Below are positions 51,642 through 58,367 of a stretch of DNA of 64,000 bases, one piece after another. How positions within the stretch are numbered: position 1 is the stretch's first letter; every line of letters begins with the position of its first letter. The position numbers were made by a program, and so were the translations under genes. The stretch comes from CAYNVS01 sp964400725 (lineage in GTDB: Bacteria > Myxococcota_A > SURF-8 > CAYNVS01), in assembly GCA_964400725.1 (NCBI GenBank), contig CAYNVS010000015.1, positions 1 through 64,000 on the forward strand. The letters are read 5' to 3'. The notes beneath the pieces are model-generated. The model saw nothing but the letters and a program-made list of their open reading frames with translations, was not told where the DNA came from and searched no databases.

Positions 51642-53741
51642 TTAATCTTTTCCCGCAAGCCACGCGTCGAAGGCGTCGAAGCTGAATTGGCGCCCGAGGA
51701 AGTCTTTCACCAAGTCGGCGGCGTCTTTCTCTCCCCCGCGGGATAGAATAGTCTCGCGGTATTTTGCGGCGGTCTTTGCGTTCATGTAACCGGCCTTAGC
51801 GAAAGCGCCGTCTATATCCTTCGCGATTACCAGCGACCACATGTAGGTATAGTAGTTGGAGGCGTAGCCCGTCAGGTGCCAGAAGCCGGATTCGTAATGC
51901 ATAAAGTCGTGGAAAGGATAAGGCGCGCTTTTCTCAAAGAGTTTCTTTTCAAGCTCGTCGAAGCTCTTGTCGCCGAATTCGCCGACGTACAGCGCAAGCG
52001 AAAGCCCCGCGTAAAACATTTGCATGGACGCAAACAACGGACGCCCAAGCGCGTCGGCCTTGCGCATTTTTTCAAGCAGCTTTTCCGGCAGCGGATTTCC
52101 CGCGTCGTCGGTCGCGAACAGTTTGAGAATCTCCGGCCTCCACGCCCATTCCTCGAAGAGCTGAGACGGCGTTTCTACGAAATCCCATTCCATCGCCGTG
52201 CCGGAAAAGTAAACGTAACGCGCCTTTACGCCGCTGAAAAGGTGGTGAAGCAGGTGGCCGAATTCGTGGAACAACGTCTGAACGTCGATATGTTCCATCA
52301 ACGCTTTTTCGTCGCCTTTTGGCTGGACGAAATTCGCCATCAATACGCCGTCGGGCAATTGTTTTCCGGCGATTCCCGGGGTCAGCGAGAACATCGCCGC
52401 GCTTTTAACTTTTCCTTCGCGCGGATAAATATCGAAGTAGAAATGGGCTATTTTAACGCCGTTCTCGCTCATGTCGTACGATTCGACGTCGGGATGCCAT
52501 ACCGTTTTATCGTCTTTTGCCTGAGTTATTTTAACTCCGTAAAGAGTTTCGACGACCTTGAAAAGCCCTGCTTTGACTTTGCGAATATCAAAATATTTAC
52601 GCGCTTCCTGCGAGTCGTAATCGTATTCCGCCTCGCGGATTTTATTTAAAAGGTAATGCTGCTCCCATATTTCGACGCTTTTAGCGTTCGGATCGTCCTT
52701 TTTCTTGAGCTCCAGCAGGCGCGCGTACATTTTTTTCGCGGCGCTCCCCGCCTTCTTAGCGGCCTCGTCTATAAATTTTTGGGCGTTTTGCGGAGTTTTT
52801 ATCATTTTGTCTTCGGTCGCAAACGTCGCGTAGTCGGGGTATCCTTTGAGCTTGGCAAGCTCGCAGCGCGTTTTTAACAAAGCCCGCAATACGCCGGAGT
52901 TGGCCGGGTAAGCGATAGAGAGCCACGCCTTGTAAAGCTCGCGCTTGGCGTCGGAGTCTTTGCAGTAGTTAATCATAGGAAAGTAATCCGGGTCGTCGGT
53001 GGTGAGTTTGACTAAGCCGTCTTCGCCGGGCTTGTGCGAATCGAGGAAATCTTGCGGCATACCCGCGAGCTGCTCCGGCTTGACCTTAATCGTTTTCGAG
53101 TCGTCGCGGATGTTCTTTTCGTATTCCTGCGTAAGCTCTACTTCGCGCTTTTTCAACTCTTCGATTTTCGCCCGCGTTTCCGCGTCCTTGTCAACTCCTT
53201 CGCGCCTGAAATCCACGAGAACTCGCTTGAGAAGTCTGGCCGAAATATCGTCCAACCCCGCCTTTTTGAAATCTATGGAGGCGAAAGCGTCGTACGCCGC
53301 CCGGTTCAGCCAGAAGGACGAAACGAACTTTTCGAAAGTCTGCACGCATTCCATTCCCGCCGTCCTTACGTCCTCGTCGGGGTGCATGTTGGCCATTACG
53401 TCGGCTTTTCCTTCCGCGGTTTGTATTTCATTGTGCATAGCGTCGAATAGAGCGAGAATATCGTTCGCCGCGCCGCCTTTGGCTTTAATTAAAAGGTCGA
53501 GCTTTTCCTGCGCGGTTTTAAGCCGCGCCGCGCAGAACTCCTTAAGAGGCTCAAGGTCGGCGTGTTTGGGCTTCTCCTCTTTTTTGGCGGTCTGGTCTTG
53601 TTTGGGCTGCTCTTTGGGCTGAGCGTCTTGGGCGGGGTTGTCCTGCCTGACGTTTTTCGGCGAGCACTGCGTCGAGGAAAGCGCCAGCAGCGCCGCGACG
53701 GACGCGATTGCCGCTAAAATTTGGAACGTTTTGTAATTCAT
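51642..53741 (-). CDS. M3-family metallopeptidase (oligopeptidase F/thimet-like), exported
   Basis: A zinc oligopeptidase (699 aa) with the HExxH motif at H492-E493-F-G-H496 (HEFGHLLHH) and a downstream Glu in the ETPSQLFEEW region. The N-terminal signal (ILAAIASVAALLAL) followed by C27 predicts export or lipidation, though the lipobox residues before the cysteine (STQC) are unusual. A low-complexity Lys/Glu/Gln/Pro linker follows to about residue 65. M3 enzymes are usually cytosolic, so an exported version degrading short peptides is worth noting. Start ATG 53741. Confidence 0.9.
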   Translation of the reverse strand: MNYKTFQILAAIASVAALLALSSTQCSPKNVRQDNPAQDAQPKEQPKQDQTAKKEEKPKHADLEPLKEFCAARLKTAQEKLDLLIKAKGGAANDILALFDAMHNEIQTAEGKADVMANMHPDEDVRTAGMECVQTFEKFVSSFWLNRAAYDAFASIDFKKAGLDDISARLLKRVLVDFRREGVDKDAETRAKIEELKKREVELTQEYEKNIRDDSKTIKVKPEQLAGMPQDFLDSHKPGEDGLVKLTTDDPDYFPMINYCKDSDAKRELYKAWLSIAYPANSGVLRALLKTRCELAKLKGYPDYATFATEDKMIKTPQNAQKFIDEAAKKAGSAAKKMYARLLELKKKDDPNAKSVEIWEQHYLLNKIREAEYDYDSQEARKYFDIRKVKAGLFKVVETLYGVKITQAKDDKTVWHPDVESYDMSENGVKIAHFYFDIYPREGKVKSAAMFSLTPGIAGKQLPDGVLMANFVQPKGDEKALMEHIDVQTLFHEFGHLLHHLFSGVKARYVYFSGTAMEWDFVETPSQLFEEWAWRPEILKLFATDDAGNPLPEKLLEKMRKADALGRPLFASMQMFYAGLSLALYVGEFGDKSFDELEKKLFEKSAPYPFHDFMHYESGFWHLTGYASNYYTYMWSLVIAKDIDGAFAKAGYMNAKTAAKYRETILSRGGEKDAADLVKDFLGRQFSFDAFDAWLAGKD

Positions 53742-53937
53742 TTAATTACCGCCTTGATTAAAAGTTAAAGCGTTTTCGCCGCGAGCGGCGCTATGTAGGA
53801 ATATTACGCTGTCGCTTCTCCGCGTCAAGGCGGTTTTGCTCGCGGGCAAATATTTAACCGCTAAGTCGCGGAGATTGCGCCGATACAAATCATTTTTGGC
53901 TCGAAAGGAATTAATTTTCGTCAATTTTCATGCGCGC

Positions 53938-53966
53938 TTGACAAACGGTTTATATACATATATATA
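53938..53966 (+). promoter_or_regulatory. promoter of the 98-residue protein gene
   Basis: TTGACA (53938-53943), 17-base spacer and TATATA (53961-53966, four of six to TATAAT) lie 45 bases upstream of GTG 54011. A strong sigma70-type promoter. Confidence 0.75.
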
Positions 53967-54010
53967 TTCAAGGCTGTTTTTCGCTCTTTTACGAGACGAC
54001 GGAGGCAAAA

Positions 54011-54307
54011 GTGGCTGAAATTAAAAGTTACTCTATTAATTACCTCGACAAGCGAATAGTCGAGCGCTCGATTAAACAAGGCAGGCTGACGGAAGAGGAA
54101 TACAAAAAGAGCCTTTCCGAACTGCCCGATTTATCCGAAGAAGTTGAAGTTCTTTCGGTAAATCAGGACGAGGAAATCGAGAAGCGCCGCAGCCATCGCA
54201 GCAAAGGAAAGAAAGACCAGCGCCTATTAGAAGCCAAGGCGAAACTGAAGGACTTGGAGTTCAAACCGACGGTTCCAACTCCTTCCCCGAATATTCTCGA
54301 CGACTAA
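54011..54307 (+). CDS. small charged protein of unknown function (98 aa)
   Basis: I do not recognise this protein. GTG at 54011 is preceded by GGAGG at six bases, so the GTG start is well supported. The chain is strongly charged, with a helical N-terminal half (NYLDKRIVERSIKQGRLTEEEYKKSLSEL) and a Lys/Arg/Glu-rich middle (EEIEKRRSHRSKGKKDQRLLEAKAKLKDL), then a Pro-rich C-terminus. No signal sequence. It is 111 bases before rplU and has its own promoter, so it could be a translation-linked factor or unrelated. Confidence 0.7.
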   Translation: MAEIKSYSINYLDKRIVERSIKQGRLTEEEYKKSLSELPDLSEEVEVLSVNQDEEIEKRRSHRSKGKKDQRLLEAKAKLKDLEFKPTVPTPSPNILDD

Positions 54308-54324
54308 ATTTTAAACAAAATATC

Positions 54325-54375
54325 GGCTTGCGGCAGAATAATTTGGTTGACAAGCCGCCGTTTTTAATGTAGTTA
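54325..54375 (+). promoter_or_regulatory. promoter of rplU-rpmA with GGCTTG/CAAGCC repeat
   Basis: TTGACA (54347-54352), 17-base spacer and TAGTTA (54370-54375). The first 11 bases TTGACAAGCCG match the tRNA-Phe and atp promoters exactly, and GGCTTG at 54325-54330 forms an inverted repeat (N20) with CAAGCC at 54351-54356. Confidence 0.65.
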
Positions 54376-54418
54376 AACGCTTCTGTTTTGAAGGTTTTTT
54401 GAAACTGAGAGGTCTTTT

Positions 54419-54739
54419 ATGTATGCAGTGATTATACAAGGCGGCAAGCAATACGTCGTCAAAGAGGGCGAAGAAATCAGAGTGGATCTTCTTCCCAATC
54501 AGGTCGGCGAAAACGTCAATATCAACGAAGTTTTGCTTATCGGCGAAACCGAAGGCGGAGCCTATAAAATCGGTTCTCCGTTCGTGCCGGGCGCGGCGGT
54601 CGAAGCGGTCGTAACCAAAACCGGAAAAGAGCCGAAGATTTACGTTTTCAAGAAAAAGTGCAAGATCGGCTATCACAAAAAGCAAGGCCACAGAGAAAAC
54701 TATACGGCCTTAAAAGTCTTGAAGATTAAAGAGAGCTAA
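54419..54739 (+). CDS. rplU: ribosomal protein L21
   Basis: 50S protein L21 (106 aa): MYAVIIQGGKQYVVKEGEEIRVD start and C-terminal KKKCKIGYHKKQGHRENYTALKV are family signatures. SD GAGAGG is close to ATG 54419. It is followed by rpmA after 28 bases; the GTPase gene obg often next in this cluster is not here. Confidence 0.97.
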   Translation: MYAVIIQGGKQYVVKEGEEIRVDLLPNQVGENVNINEVLLIGETEGGAYKIGSPFVPGAAVEAVVTKTGKEPKIYVFKKKCKIGYHKKQGHRENYTALKVLKIKES

Positions 54740-54767
54740 ACGCTCTTTCGCTTGCAGGAGGTAAAAG

Positions 54768-55028
54768 ATGGCGCATAAGAAAAGCGGCGGAGCCGGAAAA
54801 AACGGGCGCGACAGCCAAGGGCAGCGCAGAGGCGTTAAAGTTTTCAGCGGCGAAACGGTTAAGGGCGGAAGCATTCTCGTTCGTCAGCTCGGCCAGAGAA
54901 TCAAAGCCGGTCTGAACGTCGGCATGGGAAAAGATTACACCCTCTACGCGAAAGTCGCCGGCAAGGTCGATTACGAAACTTACGAAGGCGATAAAAAGCG
55001 CGTTCACGTAACGCCCGTCGAAGGCTAA
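54768..55028 (+). CDS. rpmA: ribosomal protein L27
   Basis: 50S protein L27 (86 aa): MAHKKSGGAGKNGRDSQGQRRGVKVFSGETV matches the family, with IKAG where the common FHPG lies, as in other deltaproteobacterial L27. SD AGGAGG precedes ATG 54768. Terminated at 55068-55096. Confidence 0.97.
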   Translation: MAHKKSGGAGKNGRDSQGQRRGVKVFSGETVKGGSILVRQLGQRIKAGLNVGMGKDYTLYAKVAGKVDYETYEGDKKRVHVTPVEG

Positions 55029-55067
55029 AGCCCGGACAGCATCGTTTTAAAGTTTTTCAATCAAAGG

Positions 55068-55096
55068 GCATCCGAAACAATCGGATGCTTTTTTTA
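55068..55096 (+). terminator. rho-independent terminator of rplU-rpmA
   Basis: A perfect 8-base stem GCATCCGA/TCGGATGC (55068-55075 with 55081-55088), five-base loop, then a run of T, 40 bases beyond the rpmA stop. Confidence 0.92.
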
Positions 55097-55150
55097 TTTG
55101 TTTGCAAAAAACGCCGCAAAAGCCTATATTAAAATAAAACAAAAAATAAG

Positions 55151-55187
55151 AAGGACGCGCTTCCGCGCCCTTCATGCGAAGCATGAA
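55151..55187 (+). promoter_or_regulatory. two consecutive leader hairpins before glmS
   Basis: AAGGACGCG/CGCGCCCTT (one A-C mismatch) encloses CTTC, followed at once by TTCATGC-GAA-GCATGAA (55171-55187, perfect stem). They end just before the SD GGAGAGGG of glmS. They do not match the glmS ribozyme. Possible post-transcriptional regulation. Confidence 0.4.
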
Positions 55188-55200
55188 AAGGAGAGGGAAT

Positions 55201-57036
55201 ATGTGCGGAATAGTAGGATACATCGGCGGCAAAGACGCCGTGGATATTTTGCTGAACGGGTTGACGATGCTCGAATACAGAGGCTACGATTCCGCGGGCG
55301 TAGCCGTTTTGGACAAGACCGGAGAAACGCGCATCACGCGCTCGGTCGGAAAACTGAATAATCTGCGCGAAGCGGTGAAGGCGAAGCCGATATTCGGCAG
55401 CCCCGGCATTGGCCATACGCGCTGGGCGACGCACGGAGGACCGAGCGAGGAAAACGCTCATCCGCATAAAATCGGCAAGGTAACCGTCGTTCATAACGGA
55501 ATTATAGAGAACTACCGCCAGCTGAAAGAAAAGCTGACGGAAGAGGGCCGCGCGTTTCTCTCCCAAACGGACACCGAAATAATCGCGCAGCTGTTAGACA
55601 AAGAAATTTGCTCCGGCAAGGAGCCGCTTCCCGCGCTTCTTGCGGTCTTATCTCAAATTACGGGCAGCTACGCGATAGCGGCGTTAATTGAGGGGCGCGA
55701 GGACATGATACTCGCGGCGCGGCATTCCAGCCCTCTGGTGCTCGGCAAAGGGGACGGCGAGAGCTTCATCGCAAGCGACATACCGGCGATACTTTCCAGC
55801 ACGCGGGACATGATTTTTCTCGAAGACGGCGACGTAGCGGTGGTTAAGCGCGAAGAAATAGGGATTTACAACCTTTCCGGTCAGCCTGTGCAACGGGCGG
55901 TAAAGCGTATCTCGTGGTCTTCCTCGATGGCCGAAAAAGAGGGTTATAAACATTTCATGCTGAAGGAGATATTCGAGCAGCCGCGCGCCATGACCGACAC
56001 CCTGCGCGGGCGGATTTCGCTTGAGCGCGGAACGGTCGATTTAAGCGAGGCGGGGCTGACCGAAGAAGCTATGACGGCGTTTAAGCGGATTTTAATCGTG
56101 GCGTGCGGCACGAGCGCCCACGCCGGAATCGTCGGACGCTTGTGGATTGAATTGTTTTCGCGCGTTCCGTGCGAAGTCGATTTGGGCAGCGAGTTCCGTT
56201 ACCGCGACCCGATACTGGACAAAGACACCCTTATGATTGCGATAAGCCAGTCGGGCGAGACGGCGGACACGCTTGCGGCGGTGAAAACTGCGAAAGAGCT
56301 GGGATGCAAGGTTTTAGCGGTTTGCAACGTCGTCGATAGCTCTATCGCGAGGCAGTCGGACTACGTGCTTTACACGCACGCCGGGCCGGAAATAGGCGTC
56401 GCGTCCACTAAGGCGTTCACCACGCAGCTATTGGCGTTGTATTTAATCGCCGTCGCCTTCGGGCGCAACCGCGGAGCTTTGAGCGCGGAAGTCTGCGCGA
56501 AAAAAACTCATTCGCTCTCGCGGGTTCCTTCTCTGATGGAAAGAATGTTGAAGCAGAACAATCTTATAAAGTCCATCGCGGAGCGTTTTTATAAAACGAG
56601 CGATTTTCTCTACCTTGGCCGATGGATAAACTATCCGCTCGCGCTCGAAGGCGCCTTGAAGCTGAAGGAAATAAGTTACATTCACGCCGAAGGCTACCCC
56701 GCAGGCGAGATGAAGCACGGCCCCATCGCCCTCATCGACGATAAAATGCCCGTCGTAATAATCGCGCCCAAAGACAGGGTTTACGAGAAGGTCGAGTCGA
56801 ACATGGAAGAGGCGAAAGCGCGGCACGGAGTAATAATTTCGCTGGGCGAATGGGACGACGACGATCTGAAGGCGAAGTCGGACTTTTTCATTCCGATGCC
56901 CAACGTGGACGACGACACGATAACGCCTATGATTACCGCTCTTCCGCTTCAACTGCTGGCTTATCATATCGCCGACATGAAAGGAACGGACGTCGATCAG
57001 CCGCGCAATCTCGCCAAATCCGTAACCGTCGAATGA
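55201..57036 (+). CDS. glmS: glutamine-fructose-6-phosphate aminotransferase (GlmS)
   Basis: Makes glucosamine-6-phosphate, the first step toward UDP-GlcNAc, peptidoglycan and lipopolysaccharide (611 aa). ATG 55201 gives MCGIVGYIG with the nucleophile Cys2, so it is chosen over the in-frame ATG 27 bases upstream. N-terminal glutamine amidotransferase domain (RWATHGGPSEENAHPHKI; HNGIIENYRQLKE), then two SIS domains with ACGTSAHAG, SQSGETADTLAA and EIGVASTKAFTTQ, and C-terminal DVDQPRNLAKSVTVE. Not preceded by glmU or phosphoglucosamine mutase here. Confidence 0.97.
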   Translation: MCGIVGYIGGKDAVDILLNGLTMLEYRGYDSAGVAVLDKTGETRITRSVGKLNNLREAVKAKPIFGSPGIGHTRWATHGGPSEENAHPHKIGKVTVVHNGIIENYRQLKEKLTEEGRAFLSQTDTEIIAQLLDKEICSGKEPLPALLAVLSQITGSYAIAALIEGREDMILAARHSSPLVLGKGDGESFIASDIPAILSSTRDMIFLEDGDVAVVKREEIGIYNLSGQPVQRAVKRISWSSSMAEKEGYKHFMLKEIFEQPRAMTDTLRGRISLERGTVDLSEAGLTEEAMTAFKRILIVACGTSAHAGIVGRLWIELFSRVPCEVDLGSEFRYRDPILDKDTLMIAISQSGETADTLAAVKTAKELGCKVLAVCNVVDSSIARQSDYVLYTHAGPEIGVASTKAFTTQLLALYLIAVAFGRNRGALSAEVCAKKTHSLSRVPSLMERMLKQNNLIKSIAERFYKTSDFLYLGRWINYPLALEGALKLKEISYIHAEGYPAGEMKHGPIALIDDKMPVVIIAPKDRVYEKVESNMEEAKARHGVIISLGEWDDDDLKAKSDFFIPMPNVDDDTITPMITALPLQLLAYHIADMKGTDVDQPRNLAKSVTVE

Positions 57037-57077
57037 GTCTTTCAAACCGGCTAATCGGCGGCGAAGCATTATTTTTC

Positions 57078-57123
57078 TTGATTTGAAACGACCCTTGTTT
57101 TATACTTTTCCTCAATTGAGGAA
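57078..57123 (+). promoter_or_regulatory. promoter with 16-base palindromic operator candidate
   Basis: TTGATT (57078-57083), 17-base spacer and TATACT (57101-57106) form a good promoter. Directly after the -10 is a perfect palindrome TTCCTCAATTGAGGAA (57108-57123), where a repressor would block transcription. It serves the unknown gene at 57145. Confidence 0.6.
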
Positions 57124-57144
57124 CTATTGAAAAAAGGATGCAAC

Positions 57145-57711
57145 ATGAACGCCATAGCGAAAAACGTCAAGTCGAAAGTAATATCGGACGGAATACGATT
57201 TGAAATTTCCGGCAAAATTTATCCGCTGGAAGCCGTATATCAAACGGCTTATCTTTTCATCGACAAATATTACGTCTATCTCGACAAGACAAAAACCGGA
57301 GGCGTCGCGGTGGAGCTTCGTCTCAAAGAACCTTCGCCTAACGACGACCTTGCAAAATGCGGAGGGGAGTTTTATAACGAACTGCTCAACCAGCTCGTAA
57401 GAAGAAATGTCGCCAAACAGAACGAAAAGCTGCGCGAACTGATTGTGGCGCGCGCGCTGTTCGGAGCCCTTGGCCCCAATTCGCTTTCGTCCGCGATGGA
57501 AGGAGCCGAGCGCAAAGCGGACGCTGGCGTCGATTCGATGGAAGAGACTCTAAAGGCGGAGCAGGAGGAGCTTGACAGGCTGTTGGCCGAAATCGAAAAC
57601 GACTTTGCGGAAGACCCGCTCGGCATAGCCGCCCCATGGGACGACAAAAACAAAAAAGACGAAGAAAAACAAGATGTTAAGACCGAAGGCGAAGAGCCTT
57701 CCAAAGAATAA
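57145..57711 (+). CDS. protein of unknown function with acidic C-terminus (188 aa)
   Basis: I do not recognise this protein. ATG 57145 has SD AAGGA and is preferred to the upstream TTG. No signal sequence. The first 100 residues form an alpha/beta-like region (RFEISGKIYPLEAVYQTAYLFIDKYYVYLDK; VAVELRLKEPSPND), where the phrase GEFYNELLNQLVRRNVAKQNEKLRELIVARALFGA suggests helices. The remaining third is very acidic (EEQEELDRLLAEIENDFAEDPLGIAAPWDD) and ends in Glu/Lys repeats. Transcribed from the promoter with palindrome at 57078-57123. The IEND and EDPLGIAAPW phrases resemble His-Xaa-Ser system HxsD-type proteins only weakly; not claimed. Confidence 0.6.
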   Translation: MNAIAKNVKSKVISDGIRFEISGKIYPLEAVYQTAYLFIDKYYVYLDKTKTGGVAVELRLKEPSPNDDLAKCGGEFYNELLNQLVRRNVAKQNEKLRELIVARALFGALGPNSLSSAMEGAERKADAGVDSMEETLKAEQEELDRLLAEIENDFAEDPLGIAAPWDDKNKKDEEKQDVKTEGEEPSKE

Positions 57712-57742
57712 ATTATTTTTTTTTACTAATTTGTAAAAAAAC

Positions 57743-57777
57743 TTGAAAAGAATACGGAAATCCTGTATTTTTATAAT
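57743..57777 (+). promoter_or_regulatory. promoter candidate of the His-Xaa-Ser repeat gene
   Basis: TTGAAA (57743-57748), 17-base spacer and TATTTT (57766-57771), with a TATAAT just after (57772-57777). About 125 bases of leader follow, containing TTTAAG/CTTAAA with T6 (57800-57824), a weak attenuator-like hairpin, and a G/T-rich stretch at 57843-57872. Confidence 0.55.
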
Positions 57778-57900
57778 TGTAGAAGCGAAACTGCGAGCTT
57801 TTAAGTTAAACGCTTAAATTTTTTATTGAAAATTAGAAGAGCTGGCGGTATTGTTGGTTTTTAGGTTGGTCTTCAAGTTTTCAGGAGAACGGAGTCGGTA

Positions 57901-58254
57901 ATGAACGCGAGAAAAAAACTTCCGAACATTAAAAAGTCCGTTAAAAGTTTCCTCTTATCCGAAGAAGGAAAAATTACGAAAAGCCAAGCGCTGGCGGTTT
58001 CCACAACGCTGCTTATGCTGGGCTCCACCGTGGCCGACGCCTCTGCCGGCGTCGCCGACGCCAACGTCCTGCCGGTCGCGAACGATCCGCAGCTTATAAA
58101 CGCCGATCAAACGCTGTCATTAATCGCGGCGCACTGCTCTCACGGCTCGCACGGTTCGCACGGTTCTCACGGCTCGCACGGCTCCCACGGGTCCCACGCT
58201 TCTCACGGCTCGCACGCCTCTCACGGCTCGCACGGCTCCCACGGACAGTGGTAG
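57901..58254 (+). CDS. small protein with leader-like N-terminus and His-Xaa-Ser repeat tail
   Basis: A 117-residue protein. Residues 1-28 are charged (MNARKKLPNIKKSVKSFLLSEEGKITK), followed by a hydrophobic stretch (about 30-45) ending in ADASA, which could be a signal-peptide-like or leader segment with cleavage near A49. A low-complexity linker (50-78) leads to C79 and then 12 tandem Ser-His-Gly/Ala units (residues 80-115), ending Gln-Trp. Read as His-Xaa-Ser, the tail matches the repeat of HxsA-type precursors of a radical SAM peptide system. SD GGAG precedes ATG 57901. No radical SAM, SPASM or HxsB/C/D-like gene is in the window. It could instead be a metal-binding exported peptide. Neighbours on the other side are convergent AMMECR1-type genes. 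Confidence 0.75.
   Translation: MNARKKLPNIKKSVKSFLLSEEGKITKSQALAVSTTLLMLGSTVADASAGVADANVLPVANDPQLINADQTLSLIAAHCSHGSHGSHGSHGSHGSHGSHASHGSHASHGSHGSHGQW
58138..58245 (+). repeat. twelve 9-base units encoding Ser-His-Gly/Ala
   Basis: Twelve in-frame 9-base units (TCN CAC GGN or GCN) without spacers. Third bases vary between units, so it is a coding repeat kept at protein level rather than an unstable DNA microsatellite. Units 7 and 9 carry Ala in place of Gly. Confidence 0.97.
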
Positions 58255-58306
58255 TCCGCGCGTAAAAAATCGGCGCCGCCCGGCGGCGGTTTGAATTTTA
58301 ATAAAC

Positions 58307-58344
58307 AAAGGATGCGACGGATTGCGCCGTCTCATCCTTTTTTT
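58307..58344. terminator. rho-independent terminator after the repeat gene
   Basis: A near-perfect stem AAAGGATG-C-GACGG/CCGTC-T-CATCCTTT (58307-58320 with 58327-58340, loop ATTGCG) and T run follow the stop at 58254 by 52 bases. The AAA at its 5' side can also end the convergent AMMECR1-type gene. Confidence 0.9.
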
Positions 58345-58367
58345 GTTTTTCCAAACTTTACGCCATT

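Noticed and set aside
55095..55200. glmS ribozyme before glmS
   Set aside because: The conserved catalytic core and cleavage-site pattern of the glmS ribozyme are not visible; only two hairpins are present.
58138..58245. CRISPR-like or minisatellite reading of the 9-base repeat
   Set aside because: Units have no spacers, and third-base changes keep the protein; it is a coding repeat.
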